The position numbers and the translations under genes were made by a program. Below, one piece after another: positions 18,252-28,366 of a DNA stretch of 40,850 bases; positions within the stretch are counted from its first letter, which is position 1, and each line of letters begins with the position of its first letter. Location: NCBI RefSeq assembly GCF_001440035.1, contig NZ_LJYG01000088.1, positions 1 to 40,850 on the forward strand, given 5' to 3'. Source of the stretch: Bradyrhizobium manausense (GTDB lineage: Bacteria; Pseudomonadota; Alphaproteobacteria; Rhizobiales; Xanthobacteraceae). A model generated the notes under the pieces. That model searched no databases. It was not told the DNA's origin and saw only the letters and a list, made by a program, of their open reading frames with translations.

Positions 18252-18415
18252 TTTAACCTCGTCGCAACGTACCGGATCGATCAGCAGGTCGCGCAAACTT
18301 TAGCCCGAGCCTGTCGCCATGCTTCACGACCCGGCAACTCCTGATGAGCTGCTTAGGACCGAGTGACTATCAGCTCGAACAATGGTGTTCGACACAACAT
18401 TGAGCAGGTCCATCG

Positions 18416-18433
18416 GCTCCTCCGCATAGGAGC
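18416..18433. repeat. Short hairpin in the nolO-nodZ gap
   Basis: GCTCCT (18416-18421) and AGGAGC (18428-18433) form a 6-bp stem with a 6-base loop, about 75-90 bp downstream of the nolO stop. No T-run follows, so it is a possible mRNA-stabilising or processing hairpin rather than a clear terminator. The 254-bp gap holds no nod box that I can find, so nodZ is probably read through from upstream. Confidence 0.3.
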
Positions 18434-18505
18434 GCTATCACCGGAGTACGCTCCTCCCCCGGGCCTCGCCGCTCATGCTTCGAGATTTGCCCCGCCCTGG
18501 TGCGC

Positions 18506-20554
18506 TTATGCTAGTTCTGTCATCTGATGGGAGTCACTCTTCAAGTGAGTAGCGCATGAGGGTGGATGCAGGCGAACCCGCCGTTGCTCCCACAGGCCTC
18601 TCAGTTCTTCGACCAGCGCCTCACGCTTCGTGCGGTCCAAGACCATAGAATCGAAGAGGTCACGCAGGACGGCTTCGCCCTTGACCCGCATCAGCAGATC
18701 GAACAGCTCATCTGAGATACGGACTGCGCCACCGCCGGAAACCGTGGTGCGGACCTCGCATACCGTATCTTGCCGATCTCGTGCGGTGTGAGCGCGAACG
18801 CGATACAGGGATGCATAAGGTGGCAATGAAACCGCAAGCGACGTCCAATCGTCAAGCGTCACAGCTCGCTTTCTGACCAGAAACGGCCCAACCACAAGAG
18901 CATCGAGCTCGGTCGTCAGAAATGTGGCGACGGCGTCTGCAACCGAATCCACGATCGGTTCGGCATTATTGTTAAAGGAGGTGTTGAGCACAACTGGAAT
19001 TCCCGTCCGCTTCTTGAACTCATCGATAAGGCCCCAGTAGCTTGGATTTGACTTGCGGGACACTGTCTGCAGCCGTGCAGTGCCATCAATGTGCGTAATC
19101 GCTCCCAGCAAGTCGCGCTTTGACTCATGCACGCGAACGACGAAGTTCATGAATGGAAATTCCCTCAAACCAGCCGGCAGATCGAAATATTCGGGAGCAT
19201 CCTCCTCCAACACGGAGGGCGCGAATGGCCGATAGCCCTCGCGCTTCTTGACCATCGCGTTTATGCGATCCTTGTTAGCTGCTGGACGCGGGTCGGCGAG
19301 AATACTGCGGTTACCGAGCGCACGTGGTCCGAACTCCGATCGACCCTGCACCCAGCCAATGACTGCGCCGTTTGCCATCAAATCGGCTGCCCTACCCGCC
19401 ACGTCATCACTGCGTTCAATATCGAGGTGCCCGACCCATGCACTCAGTTCCTGCTCCACGCAATGCTCGGTCCCGAGATCGGGCCCCCAATAGACCTCCT
19501 GGAGCCGCTCGCGCGGCGCGGACTGACCAATCTCACGAGAGGCCATCAGTGCCGCGCCTAACGCGCAACCGGCATCGTGCGCCGCGGGCTGCACGAAGAT
19601 ATCCTCGAAAAGTCCTGAATACAGCAGCTTACCGTTCACGGTGCAGTTGTGAGCTACCCCGCCAGCCAAGCAGAGGCGCGTCATGCCCGTGGCTTCTCGA
19701 TAATGCCGAAGTATGTGAAACACGATCCGTTCGAGCGCTTCCTGCAACGAAGCGCTGACATCGCGGTGTTGCTGAGTGAATGGCATTCCCTTCCGCCGAA
19801 CCTGAATATTGCGGACCAACGCCGGACCGATGCGATCCAGGTGGACCCGGTAGCCGCCGTAATCTCCCAGTTCGTAGAACTGCTCGAACAGCTTGCGATA
19901 AGGAACAGGATCCCCGTACGGGGCAAGGCCCATGACTTTGTACTCGTCGAATAAGCTGTAACCGAGGTATCGTATCGTCTCGAGATAAAACAGCCCCAAA
20001 GAGTTGCTCTCCGGGAAGCTCTCGAGTTGGTTAACCTCGCTTCCGTCTCCGATGGCCACGAGGCCGGAGAGGAACTCACCACCGCCATCGATTGCAAGGA
20101 TCAGACTTTTTTCAAATCCGGACATTGCGAATGCGCTTACCGCGTGCGCCTGGTGGTGACTTACGAATGAGATACGGGTCGGATCAAGCTCGGTGTTGAA
20201 CTCTTGAGCCAGCATCGTTCGCAGCAAAAGCCTGGCATCGATCGGAATAGCGTCGGACGGCTGCGAAACGAACAGGCGCTCGAGCATCGTATTGCAGTAG
20301 GCTTCGGTTGCATAGAACGCGATGCGATCAACGTCGCCCAGTCGAACACCTGCCGCTTCGAGGCAGTATTGGATCGAACGGCTTGGAAATTTGTTAGAGT
20401 GCTTGACCCGATTGAGGCGTTCTTCTTCAACGGCCGCGATAACACGCCCGTCGCGCACGAGCACAGCTGCCCCATCGTGAAGGAATGTGCTTGGAAGCTC
20501 GGGTCGACATTCATAAACCTTGTCTAGTCCGCCGCTCACGCCGAGGCACAGCAT
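18506..20554 (-). CDS. nolO: NolO, Nod factor carbamoyltransferase
   Basis: A 682-residue carbamoyltransferase of the NodU/NolO/CmcH family, believed to carbamoylate O-3 or O-4 of the non-reducing end of the Nod factor. It has the TsaD-like domain with HDGAAVL near the N-terminus, the metal-binding SHHQAHAVSAF segment (about residues 131-141) and LAIDGGGEF, then the C-terminal YrdC-like part with GRSEFGPRALGNRSILADPR and GYRPFAPSVLEE. It is about 110 residues longer than NodU, as usual for NolO. GGAGAG precedes the ATG at 20554. It lies 164 bp after nodJ; the nolM and nolN genes found here in B. japonicum are absent. Confidence 0.94.
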   Translation of the reverse strand: MLCLGVSGGLDKVYECRPELPSTFLHDGAAVLVRDGRVIAAVEEERLNRVKHSNKFPSRSIQYCLEAAGVRLGDVDRIAFYATEAYCNTMLERLFVSQPSDAIPIDARLLLRTMLAQEFNTELDPTRISFVSHHQAHAVSAFAMSGFEKSLILAIDGGGEFLSGLVAIGDGSEVNQLESFPESNSLGLFYLETIRYLGYSLFDEYKVMGLAPYGDPVPYRKLFEQFYELGDYGGYRVHLDRIGPALVRNIQVRRKGMPFTQQHRDVSASLQEALERIVFHILRHYREATGMTRLCLAGGVAHNCTVNGKLLYSGLFEDIFVQPAAHDAGCALGAALMASREIGQSAPRERLQEVYWGPDLGTEHCVEQELSAWVGHLDIERSDDVAGRAADLMANGAVIGWVQGRSEFGPRALGNRSILADPRPAANKDRINAMVKKREGYRPFAPSVLEEDAPEYFDLPAGLREFPFMNFVVRVHESKRDLLGAITHIDGTARLQTVSRKSNPSYWGLIDEFKKRTGIPVVLNTSFNNNAEPIVDSVADAVATFLTTELDALVVGPFLVRKRAVTLDDWTSLAVSLPPYASLYRVRAHTARDRQDTVCEVRTTVSGGGAVRISDELFDLLMRVKGEAVLRDLFDSMVLDRTKREALVEELRGLWEQRRVRLHPPSCATHLKSDSHQMTELA

Positions 20555-20718
20555 CTTTACTCTCCATTGATTGTAGAAGGCTCAATTGTGACAACCGGCC
20601 TTTCAGCCACTTGCCGCTGCATACACCAGCCCGACAACGCCGGCACACGAGACCTTGGAGGCTCCACGAATCTCCAAACCATGGGCCGAGCGTAGGTTCT
20701 ATCCTCCACCGCGGTCTC

Positions 20719-21510
20719 TCATCGCATCAGACGTCTGAGGAGCAGCGCAACCGACAACAAGAACGGAGCCACCGCATAAATGCAAAGTGCGCCAATATGT
20801 GTACCGACGCTGGCGGCTGGCCGGCCAAGCATCGCCGGGCGAATAAGCTCAATCGAATGCTCCAGCGGCAACAAGGCGGCTACGAGCTGGAAGGCGGCGG
20901 GCAATTGCGTGATCGGGAACACTGCGCCGCAGAGAAACACCATGGGTGTAAGAATTAGCGTCTGGTAAAACACAAAATAGTCGTAGCTGGGCGCCAGTGA
21001 TACAATGACCATCGCCAAACTTGCGAAGACGAATCCCGTGAGGGCGATAGCGGGTAGCGCATAGAGCATGGATGGCCATGCCGCATACCCCAGTCCGGCG
21101 GCGACGATTGTGATTCCTGAGCCGGCCAGCACGGCCTTGCTGGCTGCCCACGCCACCTCACCGAGCAGGATGTCGCCGAGTGTCAGCTGTGTACACAGCA
21201 TTGCCTCCCAGGTCCGTTGCGTGTGCATGCGGGCGAATGTTGCGTAAATTGTTTCGAAGCTCGCGGAGGTCATCGCGCTGGTCGCGACCATGCCTCCCAC
21301 CAAAAAATCGATATAAGAAGTTCCGTTCACGCTGCCGACGATTAGGCCGAGGCCAAAGCCAAGACCAAGTAGGTTGGTCATCGGATCGGCAAGATTTCCG
21401 AGAAGCGATGCTAGCGCGACCTTCCTCCAGGCCAGATAGTTGCGACGCCATACCGCGGTCCAGTTGCGCGCGTTAGCGGGCATGGCCGCTCCGTAAGTCA
21501 TTCTGATCAT
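20719..21510 (-). CDS. nodJ: NodJ, Nod factor export ABC permease
   Basis: A 263-residue ABC-2-type membrane protein that exports lipo-chitooligosaccharides together with NodI. Characteristic stretches are [65 protein letters not shown] and [15 protein letters not shown]; six hydrophobic segments are readable. The ATG at 21510 overlaps the nodI stop as ATGA, indicating translational coupling; a second ATG at 21501 is also possible. The frame stays open upstream inside nodI, but that extension is not NodJ-like. Confidence 0.95.
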   Translation of the reverse strand: MIRMTYGAAMPANARNWTAVWRRNYLAWRKVALASLLGNLADPMTNLLGLGFGLGLIVGSVNGTSYIDFLVGGMVATSAMTSASFETIYATFARMHTQRTWEAMLCTQLTLGDILLGEVAWAASKAVLAGSGITIVAAGLGYAAWPSMLYALPAIALTGFVFASLAMVIVSLAPSYDYFVFYQTLILTPMVFLCGAVFPITQLPAAFQLVAALLPLEHSIELIRPAMLGRPAASVGTHIGALCIYAVAPFLLSVALLLRRLMR

Positions 21511-22421
21511 ATCTCTATCTCGCGTCCAGTAAGGCGCAAGAACACATCTTCGAGGTTCGGCGGACGCTCCAGAAGACGTAAACCCGCACGCCCCCGCAAC
21601 TGCTTGCGCACCGGCTCCAGATCCGGCGCATAGCAAAAGATGGTCTCGCCGCTCTGTTCAATGCGCTGCGCGTAAGGCCTGATCAGTTCAATCGATTCGT
21701 GCGGATTGCCGCCATAGATCTCCATGACATCGCAGCCAATCTGCTCGTTGATGAGCGTGTGAGGCTCGCCCTCAGCGATCTTACGTCCTTCTTCAAGTAC
21801 GCACAGCCTATCGCACAGTCGCTCTGCCTCTTCCATAAAGTGGGTCGTTAGCAGGATCGTCTTGCCGCGTGCAAGTAGCGAGCGCAGTCGCTCCCAGATC
21901 AGATGACGGGCATGCGGATCGAGACCGGTCGTCGGCTCATCCATAACAAGCAGTTGCGGATCGTTGATCAGCGCACGTGCCAGCACCAACCGCCGCTTCA
22001 TGCCGCCGGATAGCTCCGCAACGCGTGCATCCGCTTTGCTTTCTAGACGGGCAAATTCAAGCAATGATGGAATGACTGCCTCGATTTCACGCGCGCTCAT
22101 GCTGAAATAGCGCCCGAACACCGCCAAGTTCTCGCGGACGGTGAACTCGTTCTCTAGATTATCAAACTGCGGGACCACCCCCACGCCTGCTCGCGCCAAG
22201 CGAGCGTGGGCCGGTACTTGCTTGCCGAGCACAGTAATCTTGCCCGCGTCCGGCGGCACCATACCGAGGACCATACGCACAATCGTGCTTTTGCCAGCGC
22301 CATTCGGGCCGAGCAATCCGAAGCACTCTCCTGCTGCTACAGTGAATGTCAACCCGTTGACAACGACCTTGCCGCGATATGATTTGTCTACCGCGGCAAG
22401 GTCGATCGCTACGCTCGACAT
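21507..22421 (-). CDS. nodI: NodI, Nod factor export ATP-binding protein
   Basis: A 304-residue ABC transporter ATPase that powers Nod factor export with NodJ. Walker A is [16 protein letters not shown] (about residues 34-49), the signature motif is [16 protein letters not shown] and Walker B is [17 protein letters not shown]. Length matches the family. Its start overlaps the end of nodU by 13 bases and its end overlaps nodJ, so the three genes are translationally linked. Confidence 0.96.
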   Translation of the reverse strand: MSSVAIDLAAVDKSYRGKVVVNGLTFTVAAGECFGLLGPNGAGKSTIVRMVLGMVPPDAGKITVLGKQVPAHARLARAGVGVVPQFDNLENEFTVRENLAVFGRYFSMSAREIEAVIPSLLEFARLESKADARVAELSGGMKRRLVLARALINDPQLLVMDEPTTGLDPHARHLIWERLRSLLARGKTILLTTHFMEEAERLCDRLCVLEEGRKIAEGEPHTLINEQIGCDVMEIYGGNPHESIELIRPYAQRIEQSGETIFCYAPDLEPVRKQLRGRAGLRLLERPPNLEDVFLRLTGREIEI

Positions 22422-24130
22422 GTGTCCATCTCAGCTGGTCGTTCGGACGACGGCACCTCCGTTGCGAGCATTTTGGTCCAGAGTAAACCGTCGCACCAGA
22501 CGTGTTCGACGCGCCCCCACTCGCAAGCAGCTGCGACATCGGGGAAGAAGCCACGTCCATGGTGGTTAGCGCTGGTATTGCAAAGCAGCGGAATGCCCGT
22601 GAGTTTTTCATATTCAATGAGCAACTCAACAGCCGTCTGCTGCGATGTTCTGCTAATCGTCTGCAGTCGGGCAGATCCGTCAAGGTGCACAACGGCCGGG
22701 ATCCTGTCTCGCCATTCTGGCCGCGTCTGATGATCGAAGAGCATGTACGGGTCCGGCGTTCCAGGATCGAAAATGTCCGGCGCACGGTCCTCCAGGCATA
22801 TTGGCGCAACAGGGCGGAAATGTTCGCGAAATTTGATGTCGTTGAGGTAGTCCTTCATTCCCGGCGAAGTCGCGGCGGCAAGAATGCTTCTGCCACCCAA
22901 GGCGCGTGGTCCAAGTTCGGCGCGACCAGCGAGGAATACCACGGGCTTATTACTTGCAAGGAGCGCGGCAAGCTCCCTTATGCTGCACGGTCTGGCGTCC
23001 CATTCCGATGACGCATCACCGCTTCTGAGGGCGGGGCCGCTATAGACCGACCACTCTAGTGGCCCAAACCCCTTGTCCGCCACCATCGCTGAGCAAGCGG
23101 CGCCGATTGCGGAGCCACTGTCATTCGGAAACGGCGGTACCCATACAGCATCGAACAGACCGGTCTCACGAAACGCACTGTTCCATTTGATATTAAGACC
23201 GCATCCCCCGGCTATGCAGAGGTTGCGCGGCCCCGAAAAGTACGAATGCCGCAGTAACGCAAGTGCCATCTCTCGCACGAGCAGGCGCTCAAGGAAAACA
23301 TGAAACGATGCAAGGATATCTTCGGCTCGCTTGGCGTCTAATCGAAGGGCGCTTTCCGCGAAGAAGTCGTGTGTAGCCGCGAGTGACGCCTCGCCGTTAC
23401 TTATGTTTTCACGGTATTGCCGAGCGGACTCCGTGTCTGCCGCAAAGTGCTTCTCATAGAGGCTCCTAAACACGGTTATGATGTCTTCATCAGGCGTACC
23501 AAGACCGATATAGGCCATCAGTTTACCCGCGACACCCAGGTCCCAATTGGTTCGGTTAGGCTGCCGGTACGGTCCAAAGTGGTGGCCGGCGACGGCATAG
23601 GCATGGCCTATCATTGGGAATAGGCATTCCAGGAAGCGGCCGCCACCAGGTGCTACATGATAGAGCCGTGGAAAGATGCAGCCGTCCCACACGAGGCAGA
23701 AGGCGGGCTCTCCATTTTTTGCAAAAGGGCTAGTGCAGTATGCGGAAGTAACATGGCCTGTGACGTGTGCATAGCTTCTGTAAGAGACACTCTTGCCGTC
23801 AAGCACAAGGCCGCACCCTTCGTTTGAAAAGAGGAGTCCCTCGGTACGTTCCACATACGGCGCACCTTTGAGAGTGAGACGTTCCGACCCACTCAAGACC
23901 TGGAACTCCGATTCGACTTCGCCATCCCAGCCATCGATGACGAACTGATCGATATCGTTGGGAGTGAGCCCATGTTCCGCCAAGGCAAGAACAACCGTGT
24001 CAAGATTCTCGATGGTCTGGTACCGCCGATTGTTGTCGCGTTTCTCCTGTTCGATGCAAAACACCAGACGTCCGTCCTCCACAAGAGCGACAGACCCGTC
24101 ATGCGTCAGCTTGATGCCACAGATGCGCAT
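22409..24130 (-). CDS. nodU: NodU, Nod factor 6-O-carbamoyltransferase
   Basis: A 573-residue carbamoyltransferase that adds a carbamoyl group to O-6 of the non-reducing GlcNAc of the Nod factor. The N-terminus [20 protein letters not shown], the histidine pair in [24 protein letters not shown] and the C-terminal [16 protein letters not shown] motif are all typical. TGAGG lies just upstream of the ATG, 11 bases after the nodS stop. With nolO, the cluster encodes two different carbamoyltransferases, as in broad-host-range and Bradyrhizobium strains. Confidence 0.96.
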   Translation of the reverse strand: MRICGIKLTHDGSVALVEDGRLVFCIEQEKRDNNRRYQTIENLDTVVLALAEHGLTPNDIDQFVIDGWDGEVESEFQVLSGSERLTLKGAPYVERTEGLLFSNEGCGLVLDGKSVSYRSYAHVTGHVTSAYCTSPFAKNGEPAFCLVWDGCIFPRLYHVAPGGGRFLECLFPMIGHAYAVAGHHFGPYRQPNRTNWDLGVAGKLMAYIGLGTPDEDIITVFRSLYEKHFAADTESARQYRENISNGEASLAATHDFFAESALRLDAKRAEDILASFHVFLERLLVREMALALLRHSYFSGPRNLCIAGGCGLNIKWNSAFRETGLFDAVWVPPFPNDSGSAIGAACSAMVADKGFGPLEWSVYSGPALRSGDASSEWDARPCSIRELAALLASNKPVVFLAGRAELGPRALGGRSILAAATSPGMKDYLNDIKFREHFRPVAPICLEDRAPDIFDPGTPDPYMLFDHQTRPEWRDRIPAVVHLDGSARLQTISRTSQQTAVELLIEYEKLTGIPLLCNTSANHHGRGFFPDVAAACEWGRVEHVWCDGLLWTKMLATEVPSSERPAEMDTCRA

Positions 24131-24141
24131 AGTGCCTCATG

Positions 24142-24771
24142 CTAAGATTGGCTTTGGAATGGAAACGACGAGCGGTTCGAACTGCGAAAACAAGCGAGCA
24201 AACAGTCTTCGTTGGCCGACTCACCTTGGCATTGCACCCGCTCGACCTCGACCAATGTCTCGCTCAACATCGCGATGATCGTCTCTGCGCCGGCAGCATG
24301 GCCCCAGCGACGGCAAGTGGCATCACGCGCTGATCCGAAAACCAGATGACCATTCGGCGCAAGCATGCGTATCAAATTGCCGATGGCCGCACGCATCTCG
24401 GCGACATCGCGGAGGTAATAGAGGACTTCGGCCACCACGATCAACTCGAACGGCTCGGCTCTCGAGAAATGTTCGATGTCGGAGACAACCCAACTGATGT
24501 GTGACCATTGCTTCGTCCGGACACTTGCCCGAGCGATCGCTCGCGGCGCGACATCGACCACTGTAAGTCGGTCGCAGTTAGGCGCCAACTTTTCCGTGAA
24601 CGCGCCTGCAGCGCATCCGACTTCGAGCGCATTCCTGATAAGGCCATTGGAAAGCGAAAGCCGCAGCATTTGCGCGTGACGCTCACGCTCGAACGGATTG
24701 CCGTCCAGTTGCCAGGGATCATCGGCAGCCAGCTCTCGATCCAACGATGAATGAGTCTCATCCAACTTCAT
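24142..24771 (-). CDS. nodS: NodS, Nod factor N-methyltransferase
   Basis: A 209-residue S-adenosylmethionine-dependent methyltransferase that methylates the free amino group left by NodB on the Nod factor. The SAM-binding motif I is ALEVGCAAGAFTEKLAP (about residues 48-64), followed by LTVVDVAPRAIARA and VVAEVLYYLRDV. LAADDPWQLDGNPFERERHAQML near the N-terminus is a NodS hallmark. The start at 24771 is supported by TGAGGAA, which overlaps the nodC stop codon; an in-frame upstream start would run far into nodC. It lies 13 bases after nodC. Confidence 0.95.
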   Translation of the reverse strand: MKLDETHSSLDRELAADDPWQLDGNPFERERHAQMLRLSLSNGLIRNALEVGCAAGAFTEKLAPNCDRLTVVDVAPRAIARASVRTKQWSHISWVVSDIEHFSRAEPFELIVVAEVLYYLRDVAEMRAAIGNLIRMLAPNGHLVFGSARDATCRRWGHAAGAETIIAMLSETLVEVERVQCQGESANEDCLLACFRSSNRSSFPFQSQS

Positions 24772-24784
24772 GGCCAGCCGTTCC

Positions 24785-26128
24785 TCAGTCCGCACCGTCA
24801 CTCGCCACAAGCGCAGCCCCGTCACCGCCAGAAGGACGGCGCGAGCCATCCCGCTTGCGGACCGGCATCGCTGGGTCTGATTGAGGCTGCTGGCTTTGCT
24901 TGACCACCTGTTCTCCGCCAGCCCCGAGGGTCTTGGCCGGCTTGCGTGAGAGCCAATCGCTGTTGCTTAACGTACACAAGGCATACGCTTTTACTGGAAG
25001 TAGCAGAAAGATGTTGATGGGCGTATGCAGGGAAAACGCTAAAAACCGAAGTTGACGAGCACGAAAGGACGCTGCGGCGCATCGCACCATAGTCATTGAT
25101 GCGATCATCAGAACTGTCCACCACGGCACGGTACCCGTGACTGCGACCTGCGCCATGCCCGTTACAACCGAAAACGCCAGAAGCAGCGGTCCGAGGTTCT
25201 GCCCGATAACATCTAGTGTCAGGTATGGGTCGAGACCTGGCAAAAGGCGCAACGCAAGCAGTGTGTCGCGGAACGTACTCCGAGCCCAGCGAAGCTGTTG
25301 GCGCAGATAGGGGCTTAACCTATCCGGAACGAGCGTCGCGGCGTAGGCGTCGGAAACGTATTCAGTTCGAAATCCCGCTTTCAACATAAGGATCGTGAGA
25401 TGACGATCCTCGCCGAAATCGCTTGGCTTCCCTCGAAAGTATTGCGCTTCGTATTGATCCAGCAGCAAATCGAGTGCGGATCGTCGGTACATAGCGCATG
25501 GGCCGCAGCAACACATGACCGCACCGAAACGGGCTTGAGCTGCACGCTCTTCGTTGCACGCCAACCAGTACTCCATGTCGATCAAGCCAGTTAGCCAAGT
25601 GGCGTCCCGATTGCTGGCCGTCAGCTGCCCCATGGCAGCACCGATCCCGGCATCTTGCATTCTCAGCGCAAGCTTCCCGACCATGTCGCCCGCGAGTATT
25701 GTGTCTGAATCGACGTTCAGCACCAGATCTCCGGACGAGGCGCGGATCGCCGCAATCTGCGCTTTCCGCTTGCCAACATTTTTCGGAAGCAGAATGAAGC
25801 TAAATCTTGGGTCACGCGCAAACTCTTGATGGACAGGCGCCACATCCTCGCGATTCGAAGAGCCGTCATCAACCACATAGACGCGCAGCTCTCCGACGTA
25901 GTCTTGGCCTGCGATGGATTGTAGACACGCCGACAGCGTACGAGGGTCCTCGTTGAAGCATGGTACGATCACATCCACGCTCGTCGCGGCTTCAGGGCGG
26001 ACCGCATGTGTCGACACCGAAGGCGTGTGTGTCGGCGAGGCATGGAACGCCTGCGCGGTCTTGTAGACCGCTGAGAGCAGCGCATAAGACGAAACGATAA
26101 CAGTGCTAGCTGTGTCAATCAGATTCAT
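24785..26128 (-). CDS. nodC: NodC, chitin oligosaccharide synthase
   Basis: A 447-residue membrane family-2 glycosyltransferase that builds the beta-1,4-GlcNAc backbone of the Nod factor from UDP-GlcNAc. Catalytic motifs are readable: VDVIVPCFNEDP (51-62), DDG (87-89), DSD (140-142), ED (240-241) and QQLRW (277-281). An N-terminal hydrophobic segment and several C-terminal ones anchor it in the inner membrane. The start at 26128 gives the usual NodC N-terminus with SSYALLSAVYK; a much longer open frame upstream lies inside nodB and is not NodC. The gap to nodB is 14 bases and the ribosome-binding site is weak, so translation may depend on nodB. Confidence 0.97.
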   Translation of the reverse strand: MNLIDTASTVIVSSYALLSAVYKTAQAFHASPTHTPSVSTHAVRPEAATSVDVIVPCFNEDPRTLSACLQSIAGQDYVGELRVYVVDDGSSNREDVAPVHQEFARDPRFSFILLPKNVGKRKAQIAAIRASSGDLVLNVDSDTILAGDMVGKLALRMQDAGIGAAMGQLTASNRDATWLTGLIDMEYWLACNEERAAQARFGAVMCCCGPCAMYRRSALDLLLDQYEAQYFRGKPSDFGEDRHLTILMLKAGFRTEYVSDAYAATLVPDRLSPYLRQQLRWARSTFRDTLLALRLLPGLDPYLTLDVIGQNLGPLLLAFSVVTGMAQVAVTGTVPWWTVLMIASMTMVRCAAASFRARQLRFLAFSLHTPINIFLLLPVKAYALCTLSNSDWLSRKPAKTLGAGGEQVVKQSQQPQSDPAMPVRKRDGSRRPSGGDGAALVASDGAD

Positions 26129-26142
26129 GGGACTTGGTTTGT

Positions 26143-26802
26143 TCAGTGAAGTTCGGGAAGCGGGCAGATCGCAAATCCGCGATCCCGCAGGGCTGGAATA
26201 AGTTTGGGGAGCGCCTTCAGGGTCTGCTTGCGCCGATCGGCACGAATGCCCCGTCCCAACTCGTCTGGCGGGCATCCATCGTGCAGGAGCACAATTGCAC
26301 CGGGACGGACGGTTGTTAGCACTGCATCGACGATCGCATCGACGCCGGGGCAGGACCAGTCGCGCGGGTCGACTGACCAGGGAAGTGCAGCCAGGCCGGC
26401 CTTCGCTGACATCGCCATCACTTCTTCGGTCCAGACGCCATAAGGCGCACGCAGGTGTCGCACTGACGCCTGCGGGCACGCCCATCTGATAGCGCCGCTC
26501 GCCGCTAGTATCTCATATTGCACTTCATCCGGTTTGCACTTGGATAGGTCCGGATGCGTCATCGTGTGATTTGCGACCTCGTGCCCCTCCGCGATCATCC
26601 GTCGGATCAGCCTCGGCTCATTCGCCGCATATGTGCCGACTACGCAGAACGTCGCTGGTGCACGAAATTCCGCCAGCACATCGAGAATATCCGGCGTACA
26701 ATAGGAATTAGGCCCGTCATCAAACGTCAAATAGACGCCGCAGCCGACCGTATCCTCGGCGCGCTTGCGGCGCGCATCGAAGGCTAAATTGGCGTGTTTC
26801 AC
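26143..26802 (-). CDS. nodB: NodB, chitooligosaccharide deacetylase
   Basis: A 219-residue carbohydrate esterase family 4 enzyme that removes the N-acetyl group from the non-reducing GlcNAc, preparing it for NodA. The metal-binding and catalytic motifs are YLTFDDGPN (24-32), HTMTHPD (79-85) and RAPYGVW, and [10 protein letters not shown] follows near the C-terminus. I choose the GTG at 26802, which overlaps the nodA stop as GTGA and gives an N-terminus starting MKH as in other NodB proteins. The ATG at 26844 lies inside nodA and is less likely. Confidence 0.95.
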   Translation of the reverse strand: MKHANLAFDARRKRAEDTVGCGVYLTFDDGPNSYCTPDILDVLAEFRAPATFCVVGTYAANEPRLIRRMIAEGHEVANHTMTHPDLSKCKPDEVQYEILAASGAIRWACPQASVRHLRAPYGVWTEEVMAMSAKAGLAALPWSVDPRDWSCPGVDAIVDAVLTTVRPGAIVLLHDGCPPDELGRGIRADRRKQTLKALPKLIPALRDRGFAICPLPELH

Positions 26803-27392
26803 AGCTCTGGCCCGTTTCGCTCGATGATTGTACCAGGCGGCCACTCGCTCATGGACCTCGCTATCGGAAACACTACGAGGAGTGCATCATCGACGCGAGT
26901 TGGCGGCAGGTTGGCATAGATATCCGCAAGAGTGGACCGCACGCGAATGCCCGGAATAATCGTCGCCAACCCTGGGCGGCCGAGTAGCCGGTGGATATGC
27001 TCTTTGAGTTCATGTCGAACCGTACCGAACCCGAACGGAACGCCAAGCTCCTGCAGCACTGGATACATCACGCGCATAGAGTGCGAGATTCCAAGTCCTT
27101 CGAGGTCCGGCCGTACCGCGTATAATCCGAGTTCAGCGACTAACAGATCGACTTCGCCGACCTTGATGAACCGGCGCAGCGCGCCGATATGAGCCGCCAC
27201 ACCGCGATCATCGTAGCCAATTACACGGAGCTCGGGTCTCGCGCCGGCCCAGCTTCGATCGCCTTCAAAGGGTTTTGCGTTAAATACCCCGGTTCGCCCG
27301 TAGGCATTGCGAAAGAACTCGGAGATCTCGACGTGGTCGGCGAGCTGTAAGTCGTTTTCCCAGCACGTCCTCCACTGGAGTTGAGGGCGCAT
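26799..27392 (-). CDS. nodA: NodA, Nod factor N-acyltransferase
   Basis: A 197-residue acyltransferase that attaches a fatty acyl chain to the amino group freed by NodB. Highly conserved stretches are [55 protein letters not shown] and the C-terminal ERNGPEL. The start at 27392 has a clear GCAGGAG eight bases upstream and gives the normal NodA length; an in-frame ATG at 27434 would add 14 unrelated residues. The end overlaps nodB by four bases. Confidence 0.97.
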   Translation of the reverse strand: MRPQLQWRTCWENDLQLADHVEISEFFRNAYGRTGVFNAKPFEGDRSWAGARPELRVIGYDDRGVAAHIGALRRFIKVGEVDLLVAELGLYAVRPDLEGLGISHSMRVMYPVLQELGVPFGFGTVRHELKEHIHRLLGRPGLATIIPGIRVRSTLADIYANLPPTRVDDALLVVFPIARSMSEWPPGTIIERNGPEL

Positions 27393-27433
27393 GAAAGGAT
27401 CTCCTGCTTCTTGCAGCGCTCCTGAAGCACGCA

Positions 27434-28261
27434 TCAGGCGAGCGACGAGCAGTGCGATGGCGCTCGTTCCATGGTGTCGTCAGAGACTGTGAATGATGTT
27501 GACTTGCCGACGGCGTTTGAGGCGCGACGTGCGAGGAGAAATCCTTTTTGGATACTCCCGATCTTGAACGTACCGCAGCTAAATGTCGCCGTCCTCTCCT
27601 TCAGGCGAGTAACGGCCGGCTCTGCTACCGCTATTGCTTCATGAATTATTCCGCACTTCCGTTTTTCTTTATTACGCCTGAACGCCAATTCTTCGCGACG
27701 TCTCTGCGCAACAAGGAAGCTATCGAAGGAGCGCGCATTTACCCACTCATATCGGAGTAGGCACCTGCCATTGAATCGTATGTAGGGAGTATACGATGGT
27801 TTAAACCGCGCTCCTGGCGGCGTTATTAAACGGCGTGCGGTTGCTATTAAACACGACGTTGATGTAGAGCATTTCTCAGGAGGGAGCATTTTACGAAGGT
27901 GCCGCAACTTTGCTGCACCCGACGTTATGCTCCTCAGCTTGCGCAGCGGGAATGCTGACTGCATGCGGATAAAGCGGGACGGGACGATGTTGGTCGCGCC
28001 ATGACTTGCTTCGTGCAAACTCTGGCATCGTCCTCGATGGACGCGACGAACCTCGTGCCGTTCAATGATCTTAAGACGAGCGTGAGGGCTCACTGCGTGT
28101 GCGATCGTAAATCGTTCGCACGACTGGTTAATGCTGGACTCTGTACAATGTACTCGAATGTTACGATCGAATGACGACCGTCGAGCTAGGCTGCGCGCAG
28201 CCGCGGACGGAGCCTCGTCGCCGTCTTCTGCGATCTGCCGCGTCACGCTCCGCTGCTCCAA
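27434..28261 (-). CDS. Unrecognised ORF in the nodY/nodK position
   Basis: An open frame of 275 codons fills the space between the nod box and nodA, where B. japonicum has nodY and B. elkanii-type strains have nodK. The first in-frame start is a TTG at 28261 about 50 bp after the nod box. Internal ATGs at 27964 and 27889 would give 176 and 151 residues; the latter portion (for example [18 protein letters not shown]) looks more like real protein, while the first 120 residues are Arg/His/Ser-rich. No start has a strong ribosome-binding site. The stop (TGA) overlaps an ATG upstream of the chosen nodA start. I cannot identify it with NodY or NodK from memory. It may be a diverged or decaying first gene of the operon. 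Confidence 0.45.
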   Translation of the reverse strand: MEQRSVTRQIAEDGDEAPSAAARSLARRSSFDRNIRVHCTESSINQSCERFTIAHAVSPHARLKIIERHEVRRVHRGRCQSLHEASHGATNIVPSRFIRMQSAFPLRKLRSITSGAAKLRHLRKMLPPEKCSTSTSCLIATARRLITPPGARFKPSYTPYIRFNGRCLLRYEWVNARSFDSFLVAQRRREELAFRRNKEKRKCGIIHEAIAVAEPAVTRLKERTATFSCGTFKIGSIQKGFLLARRASNAVGKSTSFTVSDDTMERAPSHCSSLA

Positions 28262-28310
28262 AACCTACCAAGTTCTTAAAGTCTGTCAGCTTTCCTAGCT
28301 GGCGCTGAGC

Positions 28311-28358
28311 GAACTGGTAAAATCGATTGTTTGGATGAGAAACATCTACATTGCGGAT
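28311..28358 (-). promoter_or_regulatory. nod box driving the nod operon
   Basis: Read on the minus strand, the site begins ATCCGCAATGTAGATG and, after a short spacer, continues ATCCAAACAATCGATTTT then ACCAGTTC. This matches the rhizobial nod box, the NodD binding site, especially in the long 3' block. It points leftwards, towards nodA through nodZ. It ends only 8 bp before the nodD1 ATG at 28367, so NodD bound here would probably also affect nodD1 expression. I found no second nod box in the window. Confidence 0.93.
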
Positions 28359-28366
28359 AGGTGACA

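Noticed and set aside
26129..26485. N-terminal extension of the nodC frame
   Set aside because: It lies wholly within nodB and is not NodC-like; the ATG at 26128 gives the family N-terminus.
27393..27434. Upstream ATG for nodA
   Set aside because: The downstream ATG at 27392 has a clear ribosome-binding site and gives the normal protein length.
28284..28310. GTCAGCTTTCCTAGCT resembling the start of a type III secretion tts box
   Set aside because: Only the first part matches the motif as I recall it, no type III genes are in the window, and it lies between the nod box and the nod operon.
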